Assembly (NCBI GenBank): GCA_902492005.1 | Contig: CABUJV010000022.1 | Coordinates: 1 to 35,942 of the forward strand | Direction of reading: 5' to 3' | Length of the DNA: 35,942 bases | DNA from: an uncultured Eubacteriales bacterium | GTDB taxonomy: Bacteria; Bacillota; Clostridia; Oscillospirales; Oscillospiraceae | The notes under the pieces: model-generated | The model's input: the letters and a program-made list of their open reading frames with translations, nothing else | What the model was told of the DNA's origin: nothing | Database searches by the model: none | Program-made: the position numbers and the translations under genes | Shown: positions 23,421 to 32,092 of the stretch, in pieces | How the letters are laid out: the number at the start of each line of letters is the position of its first letter | How positions within the stretch are numbered: position 1 is the first letter of the stretch

Positions 23421-24251
23421 GTGCAACTACAGTCGAATCAGCTTGCGGACATGGCCAATACCTTGCGGCGGGATGTGCTTGATATGGTGCACCGGGCTGG
23501 TACGGGTCATGTGGGTGGCTCTTTCTCTATTGCCGAGTTGATTTCCGTATTGTATTTCAACGTGCTGAACATAGACCCCGAACATCCGGACAACCCGGAG
23601 CGGGACCATGTGGTGCTGTCGAAAGGGCATGCTGCGCCCATTCTCTACGCCGCTTTGGCCCGCCGGGGTTTCTTCCCGGTCAAGGAACTGGCCACACTGC
23701 GCCAGGCGGGCAGCCGCCTGCAGGGGCACCCCGACAGCCGGAAAACGCCCGGCGTAGATCTGACCAGCGGCTGTCTGGGCGAAGGCCTGTCCAACGGCTG
23801 CGGCTTTGCCGCCGCAGCCCGGATAAAAGGGATTATGAATCATACTTACGTGATCCTGGGCGACGGCGAGCTGCAGGAGGGGCAGATTTGGGAGGCCGCT
23901 CTCTTTGCCAGTGTTCACAAGCTGGATAACCTAACTGCCATTGTGGACTGCAATGGCCTGATGTGTGATGATGCCATCGATGATATTCTTCCCATGGGGG
24001 ATCTGGCTGCCAGATGGCGCTCTTTTGGTTGGCAGGTCACAGAGGCAGACGGTCACGATGTGAGCGCCCTGATGGATGCCCTTCGGGCGTGCAGGCAGGG
24101 TAACGGCAAGCCCCGAGTGCTGCTTCTCCATACGGTCAAGGGCAAGGGCGTCTCCTTTATGGAAAACGTGCCCTCCTGGCACGGGGCAGCGGTCACGGAT
24201 GAAATCTATGTCAAAGCGATGCAGGAACTGGGAGAGGAGGGACAGGCATGA
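23421..24251 (+). CDS. Transketolase, N-terminal subunit
   Basis: This 276-residue subunit is the pyrophosphate-binding half of a split transketolase. Key motifs are TGHVGGSFSIAEL (near 27), LSKGHAAPILYAAL and the ThDP motif GDGELQEGQIWEA starting at residue 147 with the later N in DCNGLM. Transketolases move a two-carbon ketol unit between sugars. I chose a GTG at 23421 (VQLQSNQL) because GAGGTG lies seven bases upstream. The longer in-frame reading from 23220 would run through the cupin gene in another frame and is rejected. It overlaps its partner by four bases (ATGA), as usual for split enzymes. Split forms also occur in sugar-sulfonate and branched-sugar pathways. Confidence 0.93.
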   Translation: MQLQSNQLADMANTLRRDVLDMVHRAGTGHVGGSFSIAELISVLYFNVLNIDPEHPDNPERDHVVLSKGHAAPILYAALARRGFFPVKELATLRQAGSRLQGHPDSRKTPGVDLTSGCLGEGLSNGCGFAAAARIKGIMNHTYVILGDGELQEGQIWEAALFASVHKLDNLTAIVDCNGLMCDDAIDDILPMGDLAARWRSFGWQVTEADGHDVSALMDALRACRQGNGKPRVLLLHTVKGKGVSFMENVPSWHGAAVTDEIYVKAMQELGEEGQA

Positions 24252-25216
24252 TTCGTGATATTCAGCCCTTGAACCGCCCGGAATCTGAGTGGGTCGATAC
24301 GAGAGAGAGCCTGATGGCAGCGGTCATTGCCCAGGCAGCCCATGACGAGCGCATTGTCGTCTTGGACGCCGATGTGTCCAAGACGACCCGCTCCCGTCTA
24401 TTTCGAGAAAAATACCCCCAGCGCCATTTCAACGTTGGCATTGCCGAAATGCATATGGCCTCTATGGCTGCGGCCATGGCAGCGGATGGAATGCGCCCTT
24501 ATCTATGCTCTTTCGCGACGTTCTTGTCTCTGCGGGCATTGGAGCCCATCCGCACGCAGATTGTCTATCCTCGCCTGCCCGCCATTCTGATGGGAGGCTA
24601 TGCAGGGCTGAGCGCCATGCAGCATGGGCCCACTCACCAGTGTATCGTGGATCTTGCCATTTACAACGCATTACCCGGCGTTACGGTGCTCTCCCCCTCG
24701 GATAGCACCACTGCTGCCGACCTGGCCATCCAGGCTTTGGAGGTCAATGGCCCCGTCTACCTGAGAGTGGGGTATGCTAAGCAGCGCATCCTGTATGAGC
24801 CTGGACAGGTCCGTTTAGGGGACTGCTGCCGGCTGTGCAAGGGGAATGACGCACTGATCCTATCGACGGGCCTGTCTACCAGCAATGCGTTAGATGCTGC
24901 CGCGCTGCTGGCGGCTGAAGGCATCCAGGTTACTGTGGTGGATCTGCCCACCATCAAGCCCTTCCCCGTGCAGGATGTGGCCCAGCTTTGCGCAGGCTTC
25001 CGTATGGTCTTTACGGTGGAGGAGCATGTGCAGTTGGGCGGCCTGTACAGCCAGACGCTGGCCGCCCTCAACGAAACATCCGATGCGCGAACCAAAGTCT
25101 ATGGCATCAACGTCGGCGATTCCTTTGCAGAATCGGCACCTTATGCCGCACTAAAGGGAAAATTTGGTTTTGATGGTGTGGGCATTGCAAAGACGGTGCG
25201 TACGCATTTAAAATGA
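24248..25216 (+). CDS. Transketolase, C-terminal subunit
   Basis: This 322-residue subunit contains the pyrimidine-binding domain and the C-terminal transketolase domain. Typical motifs are FNVGIAEMHMASMAAAMAADG with the catalytic-site glutamate, SFATFLSLRALEPIR and YAGLSAMQHGPTHQC, followed by LSPSD. The last 120 residues form the C-terminal domain (VTVVDLPTIKPF; FTVEEHVQLGGL). Together with the overlapping N-terminal gene it makes an active ThDP transketolase. Whether it serves the pentose phosphate pathway or a dedicated sugar is not visible, but its location in an inducible cluster argues for the latter. The start overlaps the stop of the N subunit by four bases. Confidence 0.93.
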   Translation: MIRDIQPLNRPESEWVDTRESLMAAVIAQAAHDERIVVLDADVSKTTRSRLFREKYPQRHFNVGIAEMHMASMAAAMAADGMRPYLCSFATFLSLRALEPIRTQIVYPRLPAILMGGYAGLSAMQHGPTHQCIVDLAIYNALPGVTVLSPSDSTTAADLAIQALEVNGPVYLRVGYAKQRILYEPGQVRLGDCCRLCKGNDALILSTGLSTSNALDAAALLAAEGIQVTVVDLPTIKPFPVQDVAQLCAGFRMVFTVEEHVQLGGLYSQTLAALNETSDARTKVYGINVGDSFAESAPYAALKGKFGFDGVGIAKTVRTHLK

Positions 25217-25273
25217 CAGGGGAGGAGAACTCCCTTTCTTGGTGCTTTGAAAGATGGTAACAGGAGGACCGAC

Positions 25274-26119
25274 ATGGGAAAAAAACGTATGTACTCATCC
25301 AATCTGTGCGGCTATATACCCACCAATGGTGAAGCAAAGATTTTAGATGTCGCTCCGCGCTTTATCGAGATGGGCTATGACGGCTTTGATTTTCAATTCC
25401 AGAACTATCCCAAGGATGTCTCTTTTGAGCTTCCATTCTCTTTCTTTGTGGAGCTGAAGCAGCGTCTGGAAGCCGTGGGCGGCTGTGTCAGTGCTGTGGT
25501 GGGCGTGGACTTCAACGTGGCCAATGTGGACGAGTGCGTGACCTGGTTTCGTAACGCCATGCCGCTGGCTGACCTGTATGGTACCCGGCGTCTGAATCTG
25601 GTGCCCCGCAAGTATGGGATCACCAAGGCGGAAGCTTGGGAAAAGATGGACCAGATTTGGGAGATCGCCGGCAAGGAAATTTTCGACAACGGATTCATTG
25701 TGGGCATTGAAAACCATTTTAATGACCCTGATGGAGATAAGGATTTCTATTTTATCCACAATGGGGAAGACCTGCTGGAGTGCGGTCAGCGTTACGGCGG
25801 CGCCATGCGTCTGAAGTTTGATCCTGCATGGATCGTCCGCTGTGGTCAGGACCCTCTGGAGTGGTTGCCCAGGTGTCTGCCCTATTGTGACATGGTGGAC
25901 TGCAAGGATGCCGACCGGAATGGATTTGTTACTCCCGGCACAGGTCTTGTGGATCACAAGGCCATCAACGAGCTCCTCAACAAAGCCAACCGCAGATTTG
26001 ACATGGGCGTTGAGATCGAACAGCATTTCTTCGAAGAGCCAAAATATTCCGATATCGAGAACATCGACCGGCTGCATGTAGAAGCCCTCCAGTATTATAA
26101 AAAGATCTTTGGTGAATGA
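25274..26119 (+). CDS. Sugar phosphate isomerase/epimerase (xylose-isomerase-like TIM barrel) 1
   Basis: This 281-residue AP-endonuclease-2-type TIM barrel carries acidic metal-ligand candidates: E146 in GIENHF, D183 in LKFDPAW, the DCKDAD segment and the Glu in GVEIEQHF near 245. The usual HxK histidine strand reads VDCKD, so one metal ligand differs from the norm. Members isomerise or epimerise keto sugars, hydroxypyruvate or inosose, or decarboxylate 3-oxo sugar acids. MGKKRMYSS at 25274 has AGGAGG six bases upstream; the in-frame ATG at 25247 has none. It lies 57 bases after the transketolase. A second member follows, so two steps or one paralogous pair are possible. Confidence 0.85.
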   Translation: MGKKRMYSSNLCGYIPTNGEAKILDVAPRFIEMGYDGFDFQFQNYPKDVSFELPFSFFVELKQRLEAVGGCVSAVVGVDFNVANVDECVTWFRNAMPLADLYGTRRLNLVPRKYGITKAEAWEKMDQIWEIAGKEIFDNGFIVGIENHFNDPDGDKDFYFIHNGEDLLECGQRYGGAMRLKFDPAWIVRCGQDPLEWLPRCLPYCDMVDCKDADRNGFVTPGTGLVDHKAINELLNKANRRFDMGVEIEQHFFEEPKYSDIENIDRLHVEALQYYKKIFGE

Positions 26120-26207
26120 CACGTCATATTCTGGAAGTAGATTTTCTGTCGAGTTTCTAAAAATTGCGGCAGGTCTCTCCATCCCAATTAGGAAAAGGTG
26201 ATTATTC

Positions 26208-27071
26208 ATGAATGTCATTTCATGCATGCCATTGGCCAATATGCTTTCCTGGGAGCCGGGGCAGGTATGCGATACCTTTCGCTCCATTGGATATGATGCT
26301 ATTGAGGTAACACTTCCATTTCTGCACTTAGATCAAGGGGATAATGCGTATGCAGAGAGGGCGCTTAAGGCCATTGGCGACTCTGGGCTGCAGGTCAGTG
26401 AGGTTGCCATTGCGCTGGATTATGTGCGACTCGACGAAGACATTCGCAAGGAACAGATCAACCGAGCTGTGGAGCTAGTTCGCTTTCTCGCAGGTAATGG
26501 AATCAAAAATGCCATGATGTTTTCTGGACCTCTTCCGGGACTGCGCGAGTCGCTCGTGGTAGGCCGAGATATTCCCGTCGGAACGGCATGGAAATATTTT
26601 TTTGAGGCACTCGATACCATTTTGCCCGTTGCCGAACAGTGTGGAATGCGTATTGGAATCGAAAATGTATGGGGGATGGTCTGTGATACGTTCTATGCCA
26701 ATATGTTTATGCTGAGTCACTATCAGAGTGATTTCCTGGGGGTCAATCTCGACGTATCCCACGATATGCTATATGGCATTACGGACGTGGCATTCATCAT
26801 ACGGCAATACGGGAGCAAGATCTTTCATGCGCATATCAAAGATGCTGTCGGGGTGCCTGAAGTGGGAAAATTCGCCTTCCCTATGTTAGGGGAGGGAATC
26901 GTCAATTGGAACGATTACTTTGATACGATGAGGGAAATCGGTTATACAGGCGCATACTCCATTGAATGTGAGGCGTGGAACTTTTTAGAATCACAGTTAG
27001 ACGGCAAGTATGAAAAGGCAGCCGAACTTTCGTATCAGGCTTTCTGGAAATTGTATCAGAAAAAGCAGTAA
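26208..27071 (+). CDS. Sugar phosphate isomerase/epimerase (xylose-isomerase-like TIM barrel) 2
   Basis: This 287-residue TIM barrel of the same fold has a full set of metal-ligand candidates: E152 in IGIENVW, D182 and H185 in LDVSHD, H207/H209 in HAHIKDA, and E253/E255 in SIECEAW. The pattern is like D-tagatose 3-epimerase and hydroxypyruvate isomerase relatives; no exact substrate can be named. AAAAGGTGATTATTC precedes the ATG. It lies 88 bases after the first TIM-barrel gene, where the sequence becomes richer in A and T, and 47 bases before the epimerase. It is not a recent duplicate of the previous gene. Confidence 0.87.
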   Translation: MNVISCMPLANMLSWEPGQVCDTFRSIGYDAIEVTLPFLHLDQGDNAYAERALKAIGDSGLQVSEVAIALDYVRLDEDIRKEQINRAVELVRFLAGNGIKNAMMFSGPLPGLRESLVVGRDIPVGTAWKYFFEALDTILPVAEQCGMRIGIENVWGMVCDTFYANMFMLSHYQSDFLGVNLDVSHDMLYGITDVAFIIRQYGSKIFHAHIKDAVGVPEVGKFAFPMLGEGIVNWNDYFDTMREIGYTGAYSIECEAWNFLESQLDGKYEKAAELSYQAFWKLYQKKQ

Positions 27072-27118
27072 TAGATCGGTGATGAGGGAGCTCATTATAG
27101 AGAAAGGAATTTTATGGT

Positions 27119-27985
27119 ATGAAAACAGTCGTTGTCGGAGGGAGCGGAAAACTCGGCCAATGGGTCGTCAAAGAATTTTTGGCGCATGAGTACGAAGTCG
27201 TCAACCTGGATGCACACAAGCCGCAAAACTCCCTGTGCTGTGATTATGTTGCTGATATCTTAGACGGAGGCGCAGTACATTCCTTCATGCAAGCGATCAA
27301 GCCAGACATGGTAGTACATTTAGCAGCGATCCCTTCTCCGCTTTCCAATCCGCCGTCCGACGTATTTCGTGTAAATACCATGGGTACATACAATGTTTTA
27401 GAAGCAGCTATTGGGTGCGGTACAAAAAAGATTGCGTTGGCCAGTACAGATTCTATTTATGGTTTTCTGTTTGCGAAAGAGCCTTGGGAGCCCATGTATC
27501 TCCCGGTAGACGAAGCGCATCCCCAACGTCCGCAGGATCCCTATGGCATGTCAAAACTCATTTGTGAAAATATCGGGCGGATGTTTGCATGGGGCGACCG
27601 TACCCTGCAGATTACCAGTTTGCGCATTTGCCATCTGGAACAGCCGGATATTCTAGCTCGATACCGAGAGTTTAATCGTGATCCAGATTCAGAGGTCGTG
27701 AGCTTTCGGCGTCGTGAGCGTTTTAATTATGTGGATATGCGGGATGCGGCAACAGCGTTCCGCCTTGCAGTAGAAGCGGATGCCGCTGGTTTCCACACAT
27801 ATAATATTGCAAGCAAAGATACCTGCATGGATGTACCCACGATAGACCTCATCCAGAAGATTTGTCCTAATATTACGGATCTTCGAGCCGATTTTGCTGG
27901 CAATCGGTCTTTCTTTAGTTCAGATCTGGCGACGGAGGAACTGGGCTGGGTGCCGCAGTATACTTGGAGAAATCCACAATGGTAG
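27119..27985 (+). CDS. NAD-dependent epimerase/dehydratase (extended SDR)
   Basis: This 288-residue Rossmann-fold protein begins MKTVVVGGSGKLGQWVV, with the cofactor motif GGSGKLG. The catalytic set is visible: Ser in LASTDSIYGF (near 115), and Tyr-x-x-x-Lys in DPYGMSKL (near 140). Extended SDR enzymes oxidise, epimerise or dehydrate sugars bound to NAD; uronate dehydrogenase-like members are common in sugar-acid clusters. There is no nucleotide-sugar signature that would settle the substrate. An AAAGGA precedes the ATG at 27119; an ATG at 27114 is in another frame and stops at once. Its neighbours suggest a free sugar, a sugar acid or a sugar phosphate as substrate. Confidence 0.87.
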   Translation: MKTVVVGGSGKLGQWVVKEFLAHEYEVVNLDAHKPQNSLCCDYVADILDGGAVHSFMQAIKPDMVVHLAAIPSPLSNPPSDVFRVNTMGTYNVLEAAIGCGTKKIALASTDSIYGFLFAKEPWEPMYLPVDEAHPQRPQDPYGMSKLICENIGRMFAWGDRTLQITSLRICHLEQPDILARYREFNRDPDSEVVSFRRRERFNYVDMRDAATAFRLAVEADAAGFHTYNIASKDTCMDVPTIDLIQKICPNITDLRADFAGNRSFFSSDLATEELGWVPQYTWRNPQW

Positions 27986-28018
27986 CTTTGGCATAGCATG
28001 GAGGGATGGCAGAACAAA

Positions 28019-29515
28019 ATGGAAGAACTTCTGCGGATTGAACATATCTCAAAAACGTTTCCTGGGGTCAAAGCTTTAGATGATGTTAACTTCTCCATAT
28101 GCAAGGGTGAGGTCGTCGCGATTATTGGAGAGAATGGTGCAGGAAAATCAACTCTCATTAAAATTATCAATGGAATCTATCGTGCTGAACAGGGACAAAT
28201 CTATTATAAAGGCGCACCAATTGACTTTCATTCCCCTGCGGAAGCCCTAAATGCAGGGATCAGTACGATTCACCAGGAACTCAACCAAATGCTGAATATG
28301 ACCATTGCGGAGAATATCTACTGTGGTCATGAAAATCGGACAAGGACTCATTTGTTTGACTGCCGCGCTACTTACTCCAGTGCTCAGAGATTGATGGAAA
28401 AAGTCGGGTTGCAAATGCGCTGTGATACGCTGGTTTCTGATATTTCCAATGCCCAGCGGCAGATGGTCGAACTTGCAAAGGCCCTTTCCTATAACGCAGA
28501 ACTCATCATTATGGACGAACCGACCTCTTCGCTCACCGAGAGGGAAGTAGAAAATTTGATGAGGATCGTTGAGATGCTGCGTGAGGAAGGCGTTGCAATT
28601 ATCTTCATTTCCCATAAAATTGAGGAGATTCAGCGCATTGCAGATCGTGTTGTGGTGTTACGGGATGGGCATCACATTGGCACCTTAGATATTGCCGCAT
28701 GTGACCATGAGAAATTGATTAACCTTATTGTTGGCCGGAAACTGGAAAATCTTTACCCAAAGGAAGAAGTGACATTTGGGGATGTTGTGTTATCCGTAAA
28801 AGATTTACATACAAAAAACGGCTATGTACATCATATAAGCTTTGACGTCAGAGCAGGCGAAATTTTGGGTCTGTATGGTTTGGTGGGCGCCGGACGTTCT
28901 GAGACTGTCGGCGCTATTTTCGGGACAGAACACTTAGAAAGCGGAACAGTGACCCTAAATGGGAAAGAATTTAAAAAAAACTCCCCTAAAAGTGCGATCC
29001 AGGCTGGTATCGGATTTGTCACTGAAGACCGAAAGCTCCTGGGCCTTGTGCAGGAAATGAGCGTGCGGGAAAACGTAACGCTATCCAGTCTGGAAAGGGT
29101 CAGCAACAGAGGTGTGCTTTCCAAGGGGAAAGAAAAGAAAATCGCAGAGAAGGCGGTCATGAACCTCGGAATTAAAACACCCAGCATTGAACAAGCCGTG
29201 GTAAATCTCAGCGGTGGTAATCAGCAGAAGGTCATCATCGCAAAATGGCTGAACAATCACCCAAGGGTCCTGATTTTAGATGAACCGACTCGCGGCATTG
29301 ATATTGGGGCAAAAAGAGAAATATTCCTTATAATCCAGGAATTGGTTAAAAATGGAGTTGCAATTATTTTAGTATCTTCCGAATTGCCAGAAATTCTTGG
29401 ACTCAGTGATAGAGTTATTGTGATGCATGAAGGTGAGATCAAGGGCGAACTGCCCCGCACACAGGCGAATGAGACCGCGATTATGCGGTTAATACTGGGC
29501 GAGCGCCTTAATTAA
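28019..29515 (+). CDS. Sugar ABC importer ATPase (RbsA/MglA type, two ABC domains)
   Basis: This 498-residue protein has two fused nucleotide-binding domains. The first has Walker A GENGAGKST (residues 37-45), a signature-like SDISNAQRQMVEL and Walker B LIIMDEPTSSL. The second has the degenerate Walker A LVGAGRSE, the signature NLSGGNQQKV and Walker B LILDEPTRGID. This asymmetry is standard in the ribose/galactose (CUT2) importers. I place the start at ATG 28019 (MEELLRIEHISKTF). GAGGGA lies 12 bases upstream, somewhat far; an in-frame ATG at 27998 is possible but has no ribosome binding site. The gene ends 38 bases before the permease gene. Confidence 0.94.
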   Translation: MEELLRIEHISKTFPGVKALDDVNFSICKGEVVAIIGENGAGKSTLIKIINGIYRAEQGQIYYKGAPIDFHSPAEALNAGISTIHQELNQMLNMTIAENIYCGHENRTRTHLFDCRATYSSAQRLMEKVGLQMRCDTLVSDISNAQRQMVELAKALSYNAELIIMDEPTSSLTEREVENLMRIVEMLREEGVAIIFISHKIEEIQRIADRVVVLRDGHHIGTLDIAACDHEKLINLIVGRKLENLYPKEEVTFGDVVLSVKDLHTKNGYVHHISFDVRAGEILGLYGLVGAGRSETVGAIFGTEHLESGTVTLNGKEFKKNSPKSAIQAGIGFVTEDRKLLGLVQEMSVRENVTLSSLERVSNRGVLSKGKEKKIAEKAVMNLGIKTPSIEQAVVNLSGGNQQKVIIAKWLNNHPRVLILDEPTRGIDIGAKREIFLIIQELVKNGVAIILVSSELPEILGLSDRVIVMHEGEIKGELPRTQANETAIMRLILGERLN

Positions 29516-29553
29516 ACTCTCCGAGCGAATTTTGGTTGAGGAGCAAACGGATT

Positions 29554-30522
29554 ATGAAAAATGGTCAAGGTGTTTGGAAAAGTATTACTGGAAGCTCCAC
29601 GTTTGGTGGTCTGATGATTCTCGCTGCGGAGATTATTTTGATGTGTGTGCTAAAGGGAAATACCTTCCTAAATCCCATCAATCTCCTGTCTGTTGTCCGC
29701 TCATTTTCATTTACCGCAATTTGTGCGCTGGGTGCTTATTTTGTGATTGTATCTGGGGGCATCGACCTGTCAATCGGCTCTGTGCTATGTCTAAGCGGCC
29801 TAGTGGGGGGGATTGCACTGAGCTGTTGGGGGATGCCAATTATAATTGCGATTGTCATTTCTATGTTGGTAGGTATGGCGTGTGAAGCCATAAATGGTGT
29901 TTTTGTGACGAAGTTCGGGTTCCCGCCATTTATTGCAACATTGGGCATGATGAGTATAGCACGGGGCGTGGGCTATGGGATAACGGGGGGGAAAAATGTC
30001 GCTCTGAAAAGCTTTACCGCATTTAAGTTTTTGGGGCAGGGGTATATCGTCGGGATCCCGGTCCCCGTTTATGCCATGATAGCAATTGCACTAATTGTTG
30101 TGTTCGTGATGAACAAGACGGTTTTTGGACGGCGTGTTTTTGCAGTGGGCGGCAACCACCAGGCAGCCCGTGTATCTGGTATCAACACCAAGCAGATACA
30201 GCTGTTTGCTTACGTTATCTGTGGAGCAACTGCAGGGATTGCTGGGATATTGACGGCTGCCCGCTTGGGCGTGGCTATGCCATCCTCTGGTACCGGAATG
30301 GAGTTTACCGCCATTACAGCCCTGCTGATGGGAGGGGTAAGCTTGAATGGAGGCAAAGGCAATCCAATCGGGGCTTTGATTGGTGCAGCTATTATGGGAA
30401 TCCTAGAAAATGCTCTCCTGTTGCTCTCGATCAATGCCTACTGGCAGGAAGCTATTCAGGGACTGGCAGTTATCGTGGCGATTTTCTTTGACAGATTGCG
30501 GTATCGTACTGCTGAGGGGTAG
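29554..30522 (+). CDS. Sugar ABC importer permease (RbsC type)
   Basis: This 322-residue integral membrane protein has about nine hydrophobic segments. It carries the BPD_transp_2 pattern: VIVSGGIDLSIGSVLCLSG near 70, FPPFIATLGMMSIARG near 128, and a C-terminal GGVSLNGGKGNPIGALIGA that couples to the ATPase. It forms the channel of a CUT2-type importer with the ATPase and binding protein on both sides. The ATG at 29554 has GAGGAG ten bases upstream; a TTG at 29536 would place that site inside the gene. The gene ends 82 bases before the binding-protein gene. Confidence 0.93.
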   Translation: MKNGQGVWKSITGSSTFGGLMILAAEIILMCVLKGNTFLNPINLLSVVRSFSFTAICALGAYFVIVSGGIDLSIGSVLCLSGLVGGIALSCWGMPIIIAIVISMLVGMACEAINGVFVTKFGFPPFIATLGMMSIARGVGYGITGGKNVALKSFTAFKFLGQGYIVGIPVPVYAMIAIALIVVFVMNKTVFGRRVFAVGGNHQAARVSGINTKQIQLFAYVICGATAGIAGILTAARLGVAMPSSGTGMEFTAITALLMGGVSLNGGKGNPIGALIGAAIMGILENALLLLSINAYWQEAIQGLAVIVAIFFDRLRYRTAEG

Positions 30523-30604
30523 TTTCCCCGCTCAAATATTGCTCTTGAACGGTGTACAATCCGTTTGTTGAGAAGCGCTTTAGACAATAAAAAGGAGGAT
30601 CTAC

Positions 30605-31675
30605 ATGAAAAAATTGGTATCACTGACCCTTGCACTAGTGCTTGCCTTTTCCTTTGCGGCATGTACTGCATCCCCGACGACTTCATCGCCTGTACAAACC
30701 TCGTCGCCGGCATCGCCCGAGTCGTCTCAACAGCCTGACTCTGATGTCAAGGCGAACGAAGATATCCGCATCGTAGTGGTTTGTAAAAATTTAGCTGATA
30801 ATTTCTTCCTGAATTATCAATATCCTGCTGAGGAAACGGCCAAAGAGCTTGGTATCCAGTTTGAGTGGGTAGCCCCCGCCGAAAATGTGGTGGAAGACCA
30901 GGTTAAAATGTTTGAAAGCGTCGTTGCGACAAAACCGGACGCAATTTTCTTTTCGCCCATTGATCAGGAAGGTGCCATTGATTTGATTAACGCCGCAGTG
31001 GAGCAGGGAATCACGGTCGCGACTTTTGATTCTGACAGCCCCGACTCGGAACGGGCCTTCTTTATTGGGTGTGACGGCTATGATCTTGGGTATCAGTGTG
31101 GAGAAGAGATGGTCAAGGCCCTCCCAGACGGTGGAAATGTTGCCGTGGTGCTGGGGGAAGCCGGAATCCCTGTCCTTGAGGATCGGAAACGTGGCTTTGA
31201 AGATGCAATCAAGGATCATAATATCACTGTGCGCGATACCCTAGTTTATAATCTAAGCAGCGCCACAATTGCTACCGTTGATGCCATTGAACAGTACATT
31301 TCCGCTTATGGAGATGAAATTGACGGCCTTTACTGCGTAGCAGGATGGATGTGCTACGCGGATACCGGGTCCATGCCATACACCAAGGTTTGGGCTGACA
31401 ACGGCGGCACTTTCATCAACATTGATACCAGCTACGAGAGCATTAATTTTATCAAAGAAGGGATTTGCAAGGTTCATATTGCCCAAGATACCAGAGGCGC
31501 GGCGATTAATGCGATCAATATTCTGAGCAGAATGGCGAAGGGCGAAGATATTTCTGCAATCGTCACTGATATGGGATTGACGCTGGACGAGCAGAACAAT
31601 ATTTGGCTGGGCGGTGTTTATGTGGATGTCGACAACTGCGATGAGGTGCGCGAGACTCTGCCTGAAGGATTCTAA
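30605..31675 (+). CDS. Sugar-binding lipoprotein of the ABC importer (RbsB type)
   Basis: This 356-residue exported lipoprotein is the solute receptor of the importer. The signal peptide MKKLVSLTLALVLAFSFAAC ends with lipobox Cys20, and a Ser/Pro/Thr-rich linker runs to about 50. A periplasmic-binding-protein-like I fold follows (IRIVVVCKNLADNFF, VATKPDAIFFSPIDQEG, FFIGCDGYDLGYQCGEEMV, GNVAVVLGE). The ligand is unknown; the family binds ribose, galactose, xylose and other sugars or polyols. AAGGAGGATCTAC is ideal for translation, so this gene is probably the most strongly expressed of the three. The order ATPase, permease, receptor has the receptor last, which differs from the most usual CUT2 order. 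Confidence 0.93.
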   Translation: MKKLVSLTLALVLAFSFAACTASPTTSSPVQTSSPASPESSQQPDSDVKANEDIRIVVVCKNLADNFFLNYQYPAEETAKELGIQFEWVAPAENVVEDQVKMFESVVATKPDAIFFSPIDQEGAIDLINAAVEQGITVATFDSDSPDSERAFFIGCDGYDLGYQCGEEMVKALPDGGNVAVVLGEAGIPVLEDRKRGFEDAIKDHNITVRDTLVYNLSSATIATVDAIEQYISAYGDEIDGLYCVAGWMCYADTGSMPYTKVWADNGGTFINIDTSYESINFIKEGICKVHIAQDTRGAAINAINILSRMAKGEDISAIVTDMGLTLDEQNNIWLGGVYVDVDNCDEVRETLPEGF

Positions 31676-31714
31676 GCTGTCTTTTCCTGCTATCCGTTCT
31701 TCTTATTCCTGGTA

Positions 31715-31745
31715 CCCCCCTGGAATCCTGCTGGTTCCAGGGGGG
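31715..31745 (+). terminator. Hairpin after the ABC importer operon
   Basis: An 11-bp stem CCCCCCTGGAA/TTCCAGGGGGG (31715-31725 with 31735-31745) with a 9-base loop, 40 bases after the last stop codon. No T-run follows, so it may protect the 3' end instead of terminating fully. Confidence 0.5.
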
Positions 31746-31796
31746 ATTACCGCCTAGTGAAAGAAACCCAATATGGTTGTTTCCAATAGAGCCGAT

Positions 31797-32040
31797 AAGA
31801 TAGGAAGTTGCGTAAATTGAAAAAGGCATAAAGAGAGACATGGTTTGCAGATCTCTGGTAGAATGAAGTTGCGACACCACCATTCAGAAAGGGGACAGCA
31901 GACCATGTCCGAGAAAATTGTACAGCTAGAGAGGTCACGCTCCATGTGCTCCGCCTCAAGGGAGTCCCTTTTGAAACCGCCATCATCAAGCGGTATCGCC
32001 GCCGGGAGAGCAGCGTGGAGGAAGCCTCCATTGCCGCCTG
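31797..32040 (+). pseudogene. IS256-family transposase remnant
   Basis: The reading frame from ATG 31905 starts MSEKIVQL, the usual opening of one IS256 (mutator-type) transposase group. After a deletion of roughly 60-70 codons and a frame change, a second frame (31937 to 32039) reads TLHVLRLKGVPFETAI, then RYRRRESSVEEA, which is the conserved N-terminal part of the same family. It then stops at TGA 32038-32040. The rest of the transposase is not seen. The sequence before the ATG (from about 31797, GGAAGTTGCGTAAATTG) may be the old left end. This is a dead element close to the right border of the metabolic block. Confidence 0.75.
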
Positions 32041-32092
32041 ACTTCATCTGGCCAGAGTCTGCAAACCAATTTGCGCATAACCCTGGACAGCG

